From JAPLDB01 sp038206355 (GTDB lineage Bacteria > Bacteroidota > Bacteroidia > AKYH767-A > 2013-40CM-41-45), in NCBI GenBank assembly GCA_038206355.1, contig JBBRAY010000002.1:62001-126000 (forward strand): DNA of 64,000 nt, read 5' to 3'. The notes beneath the pieces are model-generated. The model had not been told where the DNA came from. It was given only the letters and a program-made list of their open reading frames with translations, and searched no databases. Position 1 is the first letter of the stretch. The number at the start of each line of letters is the position of its first letter. The translations under genes and the position numbers were made by a program. Of the stretch, positions 17,485 to 24,625 are shown in pieces.

Positions 17485-19383
17485 TCACGTCATCCACCTT
17501 TTATACCACATCATAAAGAAGAACACGAACCACAATCTCTCGAAAAATTCAAGGTGGCCGGAGAGGTATTCTTTTTTCAATTTTTCAACTTCAGATTTAT
17601 TCAGAATATCAAAAACGCCGGAAGATGAATTTTGAATAAACGTATCTTCAAAAAAATCTTTCAGTTCATTCTTCAGCCACTTCTCAACAGGCACTCCGAA
17701 ACCCATCTTGGGCCTGTCCATGATTTCTTTCGGCAGGTATTTATGCACGATGTCTCTCAGCATTATTTTCCCGACGCCATTCCGGTATTTGAAAGCTGAT
17801 GGTAATCTGGAAACAAATTCTATCACCCGCTGATCAAGGAATGGTTCGCGCCCTTCGAGCGAAGCACTCATTGTTGCGCGGTCCACTTTCTGGAGAATGT
17901 CGTCAACCATATAGGTTTTGTATTCAACAGCAATGATGCGGGCCAGGGTATCATTGGAGTCATCATACAATTCATCATCATCAAAAACAGTATGAATATG
18001 GTTTGCTTTTGTATTGATGAGCTTTTGTGCTTCACTTGCTGTATAACAGGAATGAATGACTTCAAAAGCTTTCACAGGATCTTTCTTGCTCAATACGAGA
18101 ATGAGTTTTTCCAGTCTGTCGGCAGAAGATGCGGGCTTATTTTTATTATGAACGATTTTTAACGTCGCCGCCATCATTTTATCAACGCCTGCCGGAACCA
18201 TTGAAAACTTTTTCCAATAATTCATGAAACGCTTGTGGCGGGGATAACCTGCAAATATTTCATCGCCACCGTCAGCACTCAATGCAACGGTTACGTGCTC
18301 TCTTGCAATCCTGCTTACCAGTGTGGTGGGAATTCCGGAAGTATCTCCAAAGGGCTCGTCATAAATATCAGGAAGTTGCGGCACCAGTTCTACGGCATCT
18401 TTTATGGTACAGAAATATTCATGGTGATCGGTACCAAGATGTTCAGCCACTTTTTTTGCATGACCGGCTTCATTGTATTCCTTTTCATGGAATCCAATTG
18501 TGTACGTTTTAATTTTCTTCGCGGAATTTTTCTGCAACAATGCAGTTACACAGGAGCTGTCGTAACCGCCACTTAAAAACACACCTACCGGAACATCAGC
18601 AACCATTCTGTATTGGAAAGCAGAAGTAAGTAAACGCTCAGTCGTATTTACAGCCTCATCATAACTGATGTCTAGTTTCGGACGGTTGTATTCATCAGTC
18701 ACATCCCAGTATTTCCCTATGCTTATTTTTTTCGTGAGCAAATCAACAGACAATGAATGCCCGGGCATGAGTTTGTGTGCATTTTTAAAAATGCAATACG
18801 GTGCAGAAATATATCCGTGCTGAAAATAAAGTGACAATGCATCCACGTCAATTTCTTTTTTGAAGCCTTTGTGCCGATGAAACGTTTTTAGCTCAGAGCC
18901 GAAAAGAAAAAGGTTGTCCTGCCAGTACCAGTAAAACGGCTTCACCCCCGCCCTGTCGCGGAAGAAAACGATGCGGTTATTTTTTTTGTCATGGATCGCA
19001 ATGGCAAACATGCCAATGAAACCATGCACGCATTTCATACCATAATGCTGGTACGACTTAAGCACCACTTCAGTATCGCTGTTCGATTTGAATCTGTAGC
19101 CGAGGCCTTCGAGGTCTTTGCGGAGTTCTTTGTAATTGTAGATTTCTCCGTTCAGCATGATGACGTCGCCGGTATCTTCATTGGTCATCGGCTGGTGTCC
19201 GAGTGGAGAAAGGTCTATGATACTGAGCCGCCGGAATCCAAAACCTACAGCGGCCTGTTGGGTTTCGACAAATGCTTCACCCTTATCATCCGGTCCACGG
19301 TGAATAAGCGAATCACGCATGGCTACAAGCGTTTCCGTAGGAGTATTTTTATTAAAGTCTATAAATCCGGTAATTCCGCACAT
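17485..19383 (-). CDS. asnB: Asparagine synthase (glutamine-hydrolysing) family amidotransferase
   Basis: Two-domain enzyme of 632 residues. Cys2 is the glutaminase nucleophile exposed after Met removal (MCGITGF), with RRLSIIDLS and NGEIYNYKELR in the N-terminal Ntn domain. The ATP pyrophosphatase domain carries the PP-loop SGGYDSS at residues 271-277; Tyr replaces the more common Leu/Ile/Val at position 4. AsnB paralogues of this length in glycan clusters are often annotated as exosortase/EPS-associated amidotransferases that may amidate sugars or peptides. True asparagine synthesis cannot be excluded from sequence alone. Located between the flippase and the GIY-YIG unit on the minus strand. 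Confidence 0.9.
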   Translation of the reverse strand: MCGITGFIDFNKNTPTETLVAMRDSLIHRGPDDKGEAFVETQQAAVGFGFRRLSIIDLSPLGHQPMTNEDTGDVIMLNGEIYNYKELRKDLEGLGYRFKSNSDTEVVLKSYQHYGMKCVHGFIGMFAIAIHDKKNNRIVFFRDRAGVKPFYWYWQDNLFLFGSELKTFHRHKGFKKEIDVDALSLYFQHGYISAPYCIFKNAHKLMPGHSLSVDLLTKKISIGKYWDVTDEYNRPKLDISYDEAVNTTERLLTSAFQYRMVADVPVGVFLSGGYDSSCVTALLQKNSAKKIKTYTIGFHEKEYNEAGHAKKVAEHLGTDHHEYFCTIKDAVELVPQLPDIYDEPFGDTSGIPTTLVSRIAREHVTVALSADGGDEIFAGYPRHKRFMNYWKKFSMVPAGVDKMMAATLKIVHNKNKPASSADRLEKLILVLSKKDPVKAFEVIHSCYTASEAQKLINTKANHIHTVFDDDELYDDSNDTLARIIAVEYKTYMVDDILQKVDRATMSASLEGREPFLDQRVIEFVSRLPSAFKYRNGVGKIMLRDIVHKYLPKEIMDRPKMGFGVPVEKWLKNELKDFFEDTFIQNSSSGVFDILNKSEVEKLKKEYLSGHLEFFERLWFVFFFMMWYKRWMT

Positions 19384-19393
19384 ATTTAGTAGT

Positions 19394-19433
19394 TGTCATG
19401 CCGTCCCGATAAAGATCGGGATTGTTTCGGCAT
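19394..19433. repeat. Nested palindrome, left end of GIY-YIG unit
   Basis: The outer stem ATGCCG (19398-19403) pairs with CGGCAT (19428-19433). Inside is a second stem TCCCGAT/ATCGGGA (19404-19410 and 19415-19421) around AAAG. The inner stem belongs to the same family as the 20-bp palindrome at 49345-49364. Confidence 0.8.
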
Positions 19434-19482
19434 CTTTCTATTATTTGCTGTAATCCCAATATTTTCTAAACACACTTTTCCC

Positions 19483-19833
19483 TTAACGTTCTTCATTCTT
19501 TCTCATTTGTTTATATTCATTAATATCAGACTCAAGAAACCAATCCAATGCAATATCCACCATTTCAGGATTATAACTTTCTATCAAATTCAATTTCCAT
19601 TCACGATGCCAGTTTTTCAATTGCTTTTCCCTTTGAATGGCTTCGCGAATGTCTTCATACTTTTCTATATAAAGCAAATCCGTCAGATTATACTTATGAG
19701 TGAACTTACTCCCAAACCCTGACTTGTGCTCCAATGTTCTTCTTTTAATATCATTCGTTACCCCAATATAGAATGTTGTTCTGTTTTTATTTGAAAGAAT
19801 GTAAACATGAAAAGAGTAATAAACGGCAGGCAT
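19483..19833 (-). CDS. Small single-domain GIY-YIG endonuclease
   Basis: 116 residues consisting almost entirely of a GIY-YIG nuclease domain (UvrC-N/URI fold; YhbQ/UPF0213-like). Core motif residues are Tyr11 (VYILSN), Tyr22-Ile23-Gly24 (YIG), Asn27, Arg31 and His36; a conserved EAIQREKQLKNW segment follows. The family nicks or cleaves DNA; members of this small type have no settled cellular role. No DNA-binding accessory domain is present. The gene is bracketed by inverted palindromes that share a 10-bp terminal sequence (19394-19403 and 19864-19873). It is oriented with asnB but separated by the left palindrome. Confidence 0.92.
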   Translation of the reverse strand: MPAVYYSFHVYILSNKNRTTFYIGVTNDIKRRTLEHKSGFGSKFTHKYNLTDLLYIEKYEDIREAIQREKQLKNWHREWKLNLIESYNPEMVDIALDWFLESDINEYKQMRKNEER

Positions 19834-19848
19834 AATTCAAATAGAGGG

Positions 19849-19873
19849 ATGCCGAAACGAGTTCGGCATGACA
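19849..19873. repeat. Palindrome, right end of GIY-YIG unit
   Basis: ATGCCGAA (19849-19856) pairs with TTCGGCAT (19862-19869) around ACGAG, followed by GACA. In reverse complement it reads TGTCATGCCG..., the same as the left end. Confidence 0.8.
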
Positions 19874-19937
19874 TTTCGATCTTTGGGTGCAAATCTAACC
19901 AATCGAACAACTACTTTTTTGATGAAATAATAGGTAT

Positions 19938-19945
19938 TACTTTCG
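19938..19945 (+). promoter_or_regulatory. -7 promoter element TACTTTCG, near-leaderless start
   Basis: Fits TAnnTTYG and ends only 6 bases before ATG 19952, so the transcript would have almost no 5' leader. Confidence 0.5.
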
Positions 19946-19951
19946 CGCGAC

Positions 19952-20893
19952 ATGATTGACTTTGTTTCACCTGCCACAAAAGAAAAGCTGACGCAGCAAA
20001 ACGGACAACTGGTTTCCGGTGCAGGAGAATCTTTTCCGGTGGTCAAAGGGATCCCGCGGTTTGTTCCTGTTGAGAATTATGCTTCTGCTTTCGGACTTCA
20101 ATGGAACACCTTCTCAAAAACACAACTGGACAGCCACAGTGAAATGAATATTACGCTGGAACGGCTTGAACGTTGTCTTGGATTTCCCATTGCTGAATTG
20201 AACGGAAAAACTATCCTTGAAGTGGGGTGTGGCGCCGGACGATTTACTGAGCTGCTTGTAAAAAGCGGCGCACTTGTTCATTCCATTGACCTCAGTCATG
20301 CCGTGGAAGCCAACAAACAAAATATCGGCGACAAGTCCAACTACAAAATCGCGCAGGCGGGGGCTTATGAAATCCCATTCCCGGATCAGGCATTTGATAT
20401 CGTGTTTTGTTTGGGTGTTGTACAGCATACGCCGTCATCTGAAAAAACCATTGCTGCCTTGTGGCAAAAAGTAAAACCCGGTGGCATACTTGTCATTGAT
20501 CATTATCGCTGGCGACTGGCATATTATGGTAATCTGCGGTTTGTTTACCGTGAACTTTTCAGAAAAATGAAGCCTGAAAAAAGTCAGCGCATCATTCATC
20601 GCTTTGTCAATATTTTTTTCCCGCTGCATTGGGCATTCAAAAATAATAAAGTGTTGTACTGGATACTCATCCGCTTCACGCCTCTGTTTGAATACGTACG
20701 TGAATATCCGCACCTCAGTAAAGAAGTTCATAAAGAGTGGTGTAAAATGGATACATATGACGGCCTCACGGATTACTACAAACACCTTCGCACTCCTACA
20801 CAGATAAAACGTACGCTTGAAAAATTAGGCGGAATAAACATCTGGATCAATCAGGGTGGAAACGGTGTAGAGGCCAGATGTACGAGGTCATGA
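19952..20893 (+). CDS. SAM-dependent methyltransferase with Trm112-like N-terminus
   Basis: 313 residues. The first about 40 residues form a short beta-rich Trm112-like segment (MIDFVSPATKEKLTQQNGQ...VVKGIPRFVP) that lacks the usual zinc cysteines. A class I methyltransferase follows, with motif I ILEVGCGAGRFTE (about 89-101), acidic motif II end HSIDLS and motif IV FDIVFCLGVVQHTP. Substrate is unknown; the position upstream of a glycosyltransferase with an ATGA overlap suggests a sugar, lipid-carrier or glycan substrate. It is translationally coupled to the next gene. Confidence 0.88.
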   Translation: MIDFVSPATKEKLTQQNGQLVSGAGESFPVVKGIPRFVPVENYASAFGLQWNTFSKTQLDSHSEMNITLERLERCLGFPIAELNGKTILEVGCGAGRFTELLVKSGALVHSIDLSHAVEANKQNIGDKSNYKIAQAGAYEIPFPDQAFDIVFCLGVVQHTPSSEKTIAALWQKVKPGGILVIDHYRWRLAYYGNLRFVYRELFRKMKPEKSQRIIHRFVNIFFPLHWAFKNNKVLYWILIRFTPLFEYVREYPHLSKEVHKEWCKMDTYDGLTDYYKHLRTPTQIKRTLEKLGGINIWINQGGNGVEARCTRS

Positions 20894-21996
20894 AACCACG
20901 ACTCCTGCTTTTTCCTCCGGTTTATTCTTCTCTGATAAAGAAGGAAGCAGAAATGTTTTCCCGGGAATACGATGTGAAAATATTTGACCTGAAGTCATTG
21001 CAAAAAATGACCATACCCTTCCTGCTATTACTTCAGTTTTTTTTTCTGCTGAAAAACATTCGTTGCACAGAGATTTTAGTCAGCAGGTTTGTGGGTTATC
21101 AGACTATTCTGCCCGTACTCTTCAGCAAGCTAACAGGCAAGCCACTCATTTGTATTATGGGCGGACTTGAATGTATAAAATTCCCGTCTGTAAAAACCGG
21201 AAGTTATACGAAGCCATTTTTTGGTGCGATCACGAAATGGTGTCTGAAAAATGCGACTCATCTTTGCCCTGTTCATGATTCACTTATTCTCACTGACTAT
21301 ACCTACCAGGACGATGACTATCCCAAACAGGGTTATAAATATTTTGTCCCCGGTTGTACAACGCCGGCAACCGTTATCAGAAACGGGTATGATGCGGATA
21401 AATGGCAACCATCACACAAAAAAATTCTAAACACATTTATAACTGTTGCACATGGCATAGAGCAGGATCATTTATACAGACTAAAAGGAATTGACCTTAT
21501 CGTTTCGATTGCGCCTTCATTCCCTGAGCATATTTTTACTGTTGTGGGCGGGAAAACAGAATTGCTGAAAGGTCCGTTTCCGGCAAACGTTCATTTTATG
21601 GGTGAGATTGCGAATGATAAACTGCATGAATTTCTTGGCGGGCAGGAATACTATCTGCAGCTTTCGATTACAGAAGGGTTTCCGAATGCGTTATGCGAGG
21701 CGATGTTGTGTGGCTGTATTCCAATAGGCAGCAATGTGGGTGCTATACCTGAGATCATCGGTGACGAAAAATTTATTTTGAAAAGGAAGGATGTTCATCA
21801 ACTGAAAGAAATTCTTGAATATGCTTTATCTGTTGACCGCACAGTTTTTGCTGCGGCAGCGAGGGATCGGATTAAAAACAATTATACGGTTGAGCGGAGG
21901 GAGAAGAGTTTCCTGAATTTATTTGGAACGCTGGTGAATAATTTAACTGCAAATAGATCCACCACAGAGGCACAGAGGGATGTAAAGAAATATTAA
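20890..21996 (+). CDS. Glycosyltransferase, GT4-like
   Basis: Predicted to transfer a sugar from a nucleotide-sugar donor during surface-glycan assembly. About 368 residues with a GT-B fold; the C-terminal donor-binding half shows the GT4 signature SITEGFPNALCEAMLCGCIPIGSNVGAIPEII, containing the E-x7-E pattern. The ATG at 20890 overlaps the previous stop as ATGA; an in-frame ATG at 20878 is also possible. The last about 12 residues (RSTTEAQRDVKKY) are encoded by a dispersed CACAGAGGCACAGAG-type repeat, so the original C-terminus has probably been replaced or extended. The final 9 bases overlap the start of the 165-bp duplication. Confidence 0.88.
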   Translation: MKPRLLLFPPVYSSLIKKEAEMFSREYDVKIFDLKSLQKMTIPFLLLLQFFFLLKNIRCTEILVSRFVGYQTILPVLFSKLTGKPLICIMGGLECIKFPSVKTGSYTKPFFGAITKWCLKNATHLCPVHDSLILTDYTYQDDDYPKQGYKYFVPGCTTPATVIRNGYDADKWQPSHKKILNTFITVAHGIEQDHLYRLKGIDLIVSIAPSFPEHIFTVVGGKTELLKGPFPANVHFMGEIANDKLHEFLGGQEYYLQLSITEGFPNALCEAMLCGCIPIGSNVGAIPEIIGDEKFILKRKDVHQLKEILEYALSVDRTVFAAAARDRIKNNYTVERREKSFLNLFGTLVNNLTANRSTTEAQRDVKKY

Positions 21997-22152
21997 CAAA
22001 CAGCCCTTAAACACGGAGAAATGGAGGCACGGAGAACAGCCATTAAGCAATTCCATTTCTCCCTTTTAAATTTCCACTTTTCCCAGTAGTATCGAAACCC
22101 TGTGACAGAGGAGAATTAGCTGCCTATTCAATGCCCACCCCACTTCCTGCCG
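21988..22152. repeat. 165-bp direct repeat, left copy (target duplication)
   Basis: Identical to 22623-22787 except for one base (T versus C near 22022). It abuts the IS remnant exactly, with no gap. Confidence 0.93.
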
Positions 22153-22622
22153 CCTGACTTGTCCCTTTTAGTGCGGTGCGTTTAACTTTACGATTAGTTC
22201 TTTCATTTTGAGTGTTTGTTTTGCATTAATGGTTACTACCTTATTGGTGATATGATTCAATATTTCCCCGTCCACAATTTTTTTGGACTCGTCTATAAAT
22301 TTTCTGATTGATATCCCTGTTTTTAGTTCGATGTGTTTTGATATAACCAGCGCCATAAAGCAAATTAGTATGTGCAGTTTTATGGGTTGCTCTTTAAAGT
22401 GAAAGATAGGTCTTGTTTGCAAGTCGTTTTTTGATATTAGGAATGCCTGCTCTATTCGATAAAGCTCATGATAGCGTTGTATTATAGTTGAGTATGAAGT
22501 CTTGACAACTCTCGTTTTCATACAAAAAAAACATTAGTGCGGTAAAAATAGTGCATTTTTAAACTAATACACTATAAAACAACGTTTTACCACCGCACTA
22601 ATTTACAGCGGGACAAGTCAGG
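22153..22622. mobile_element. IS1634-like remnant, internally deleted, with 13-bp perfect inverted ends
   Basis: 470 bp beginning CCTGACTTGTCCC and ending with its exact reverse complement (22610-22622). Additional AGTGCGGT words lie inside both ends and in the interior and may be transposase-binding sites. It carries only the C-terminal part of a transposase on the minus strand. The element sits inside a 165-bp direct duplication. Unusually long target duplications are a known trait of IS1634, which supports the family call. Confidence 0.82.
22168..22521 (-). pseudogene. Transposase C-terminal fragment (IS1634-type)
   Basis: 117 residues. YHELYRIEQAF...SKNDLQTRPIFHFKEQPIKLHILICFMAL matches the C-terminal third of IS1634-type DDE transposases (IS4 superfamily). 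Glu24 and Lys31 fit the E-x6-K signature of the third catalytic acid. The N-terminal RNase H core with the two catalytic Asp residues is absent, so it cannot be active alone. The apparent ATG start is probably accidental, close to the deletion junction. Confidence 0.82.
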
Positions 22623-22787
22623 AAATATTAACAAACAGCCCTTAAACACGGAGAAACGGAGGCACGGAGAACAGCCATTAAGCAATTCCATTTCTCCCTT
22701 TTAAATTTCCACTTTTCCCAGTAGTATCGAAACCCTGTGACAGAGGAGAATTAGCTGCCTATTCAATGCCCACCCCACTTCCTGCCG
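22623..22787. repeat. 165-bp direct repeat, right copy (target duplication)
   Basis: Starts immediately after the right inverted end of the IS remnant and matches 21988-22152 with one mismatch. Confidence 0.93.
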
Positions 22788-22872
22788 TTTTGAAATAGTA
22801 TTTTCTTTGATATTCTTTTTCTAACAACCCTTTTACAAGGAGGTCTAAAATATTCTTAAAGATGTAACTATT

Positions 22873-23247
22873 TTACATTACAATTCTTTGGAGCCCGTCT
22901 TTGAGTTTTGTAACATTAAAATTAATCAACAAGCCGACCCTGCATCCGGATATTTTAAGATAGGTCATTAATTGAGCGTAGTAAACATCATTCACGGATT
23001 CGACAGATTTTAATTCAACAATTACTTTCTTTTCCACCAGCAGGTCAATTCTATGCCCGGCGTTTAATCTTGCCTCTTTATAAGTAATGGGTAAAAGTAA
23101 CTGCCTTTGCAAATCCATTCCGGAATTTTTCAATTCATAACATAAACATTCTTCATATACTGATTCCAGCAATCCGGGTCCGAGTATGCGATGAACTTCA
23201 ATCGATGCACCGATGATAATTTCTGTAATTTCTTTGTGGTAAATCAT
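22873..23247 (-). CDS. GxxExxY family protein (putative PD-(D/E)XK fold)
   Basis: 124 residues. Contains the family signature GPGLLESVYEECLCYEL (G-x-x-E-x-x-Y) and a nuclease-like acidic core HRIDLLVEKKVIVELK, with Asp and Glu-Leu-Lys in the spacing of PD-(D/E)XK enzymes. The family is widespread in Bacteroidota, often in many copies, and has no settled function. It stands alone between the IS-derived duplication and a methyltransferase; no partner gene is visible. Confidence 0.88.
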   Translation of the reverse strand: MIYHKEITEIIIGASIEVHRILGPGLLESVYEECLCYELKNSGMDLQRQLLLPITYKEARLNAGHRIDLLVEKKVIVELKSVESVNDVYYAQLMTYLKISGCRVGLLINFNVTKLKDGLQRIVM

Positions 23248-23433
23248 AAATATAAATTTAAGTCACAAAAAAACACATTGCCTGTTGATTTCCTGTACTC
23301 ATAAATTATGTTTAATAAATAAAACCTGATTATTACAGAGAAAATATTTTAACACCATTTTGATTCCAGGGTGAATTTTTTCCTTCAGGACAATCAAAAA
23401 TATTTTTACTTCTGAAGCATTGATGAATACAAG

Positions 23434-23479
23434 GGCTGTTCTCCGTGCTTCTCTGTGCCTCCGTGTTTAACGGCTGTTT
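23434..23479. repeat. Third copy of the CACGGAG-type repeat, inverted
   Basis: Reads CTCCGTGCTTCTCTGTGCCT followed by CCGTGTTTAACGGCTG. Relative to the copies inside the 165-bp repeats it is inverted and diverged. It ends in the stop codon of the methyltransferase gene. Confidence 0.65.
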
Positions 23480-24539
23480 AATTCATTACCCACCGCTCCC
23501 CCGGTGGTTTAGAAACAGGAGTTTTAATGGCATAGACTCCGAATCCATACCTGTTATCCCAGTGTGTGATTCGTACGGCACCGAATCCGCTTACGAAATA
23601 CCACTTGCTTACTTCTTCCGGAGTGTGATAATGCCGCCAACGCGGGGTGAGTGAATCAAACATGTCAACATGCAGGGTGAGGTAATCAAGTTTTTTTCCT
23701 GACAGTCGGTAAAGGAAGAAAATAACCCGTGTAAAAACGGAAACAAAAAATTTCTGAACCGAAAGCGGCATCCTTGATATGATGATGCGCAGCCAGTCGA
23801 AGATTCTTCTTTTCATGCCCCAGAGAAATGATCCCTTTCGTTCATACAACCAAACAAAAAATTTACCTTCCTTTTTAACAGTTGCCGCCAACTGATGAAA
23901 GGTATGTTCTGTGTTTCGTGTATGGTGAATGACGCCATTGGAAACTACAAAATCAAAAGTATCATTTGCAAACGGAGGCCGCTGCAAATCGCCCCGGATG
24001 TAACAAACGTCATCGCTTTTTCTTTTTTTCTCTGCTGAGAAAACGCTGCTGGAAAAATCAATTCCGAAACTTTGCATCCCTTTGGAAGCAAAATATTCAG
24101 TAAGCATTCCATTGCCACAACCGGCGTCAAGGATTGTTTTGTTTTTGATTTCAGATTCATTGGTTTCCACTTCGAGCAAAAACTGCTGATAACGTGCTTC
24201 CACGGTAAATCCCCAGGTGGTATCCATTTCTTTATCCTGATGCGCTTCCCATTCAGAGCTGAAGCTCCATTTCAGATCAGCACCGGAAGAAAGTAATTTT
24301 GCTGCCGGATATTTCTTACTGAAGTCATCTATTTTTAACCGGTGTGCTTTTAGCCAATCGGGAGGGAATGCGTCTGGCAAAAAAACCGGAACGCCGTATA
24401 TTAAAGGGTAGCATGTTCCTGAGGCTTCATTAATAAACACCCCACCCATGCAATTATCTCCTGCTGATTCAAATGCAAAATAAACGAGCTGTCCGCTGTC
24501 CTGTGGATCACGGAAATAAGAAAGAAACTTAGAATGCAT
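23478..24539 (-). CDS. SAM-dependent methyltransferase with Trm112-like N-terminus
   Basis: 353 residues from the ATG at 24539. That start is chosen because the upstream in-frame codons (to 24728) run through the divergent promoter and into the opposite gene. An N-terminal segment (FRDPQDSGQLVYFAFES...YPLIYGVPVFLP) precedes the methyltransferase core with motif I ILDAGCGNGMLTEYF, FGIDFSSS and FDFVVSNGVIHHT. The C-terminal region has basic and aromatic segments that may bind a membrane. Layout and HHT motif resemble the protein at 19952, so the two may act on related glycan substrates. Confidence 0.87.
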   Translation of the reverse strand: MHSKFLSYFRDPQDSGQLVYFAFESAGDNCMGGVFINEASGTCYPLIYGVPVFLPDAFPPDWLKAHRLKIDDFSKKYPAAKLLSSGADLKWSFSSEWEAHQDKEMDTTWGFTVEARYQQFLLEVETNESEIKNKTILDAGCGNGMLTEYFASKGMQSFGIDFSSSVFSAEKKRKSDDVCYIRGDLQRPPFANDTFDFVVSNGVIHHTRNTEHTFHQLAATVKKEGKFFVWLYERKGSFLWGMKRRIFDWLRIIISRMPLSVQKFFVSVFTRVIFFLYRLSGKKLDYLTLHVDMFDSLTPRWRHYHTPEEVSKWYFVSGFGAVRITHWDNRYGFGVYAIKTPVSKPPGERWVMN

Positions 24540-24558
24540 ATTCTGATTGGAAAGGTGC

Positions 24559-24566
24559 CAAAAGTA
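24559..24566 (-). promoter_or_regulatory. -7 promoter element TACTTTTG
   Basis: Exact TAnnTTTG on the minus strand, 19 bases before the methyltransferase ATG at 24539. It is one half of a divergent promoter pair. Confidence 0.55.
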
Positions 24567-24613
24567 TAAAATTCGGACTGCGAATTCCGTTTTTTTGAAT
24601 TGGGGAAGAATGA

Positions 24614-24621
24614 TACTTTCG
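24614..24621 (+). promoter_or_regulatory. -7 promoter element TACTTTCG, near-leaderless start
   Basis: Ends 4 bases before ATG 24626. Same TACTTTCG plus CG-rich string as at 19938. Confidence 0.5.
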
Positions 24622-24625
24622 CGGG

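Larger units (their letters stand above)
19394..19873. mobile_element. Candidate palindrome-bounded unit carrying a GIY-YIG gene
   Basis: The unit begins with TGTCATGCCG (19394-19403) and ends with its exact reverse complement CGGCATGACA (19864-19873). Each end is itself a hairpin. The only gene inside is the GIY-YIG nuclease. No target duplication is evident. Interpretation as a mobile or domesticated REP-like unit is inference. Confidence 0.5.

Noticed and set aside
21988..22787. Possible CRISPR or integron-like repeat pair
   Set aside because: Only two 165-bp copies, exactly abutting an element with inverted ends; this is a target duplication, not an array.
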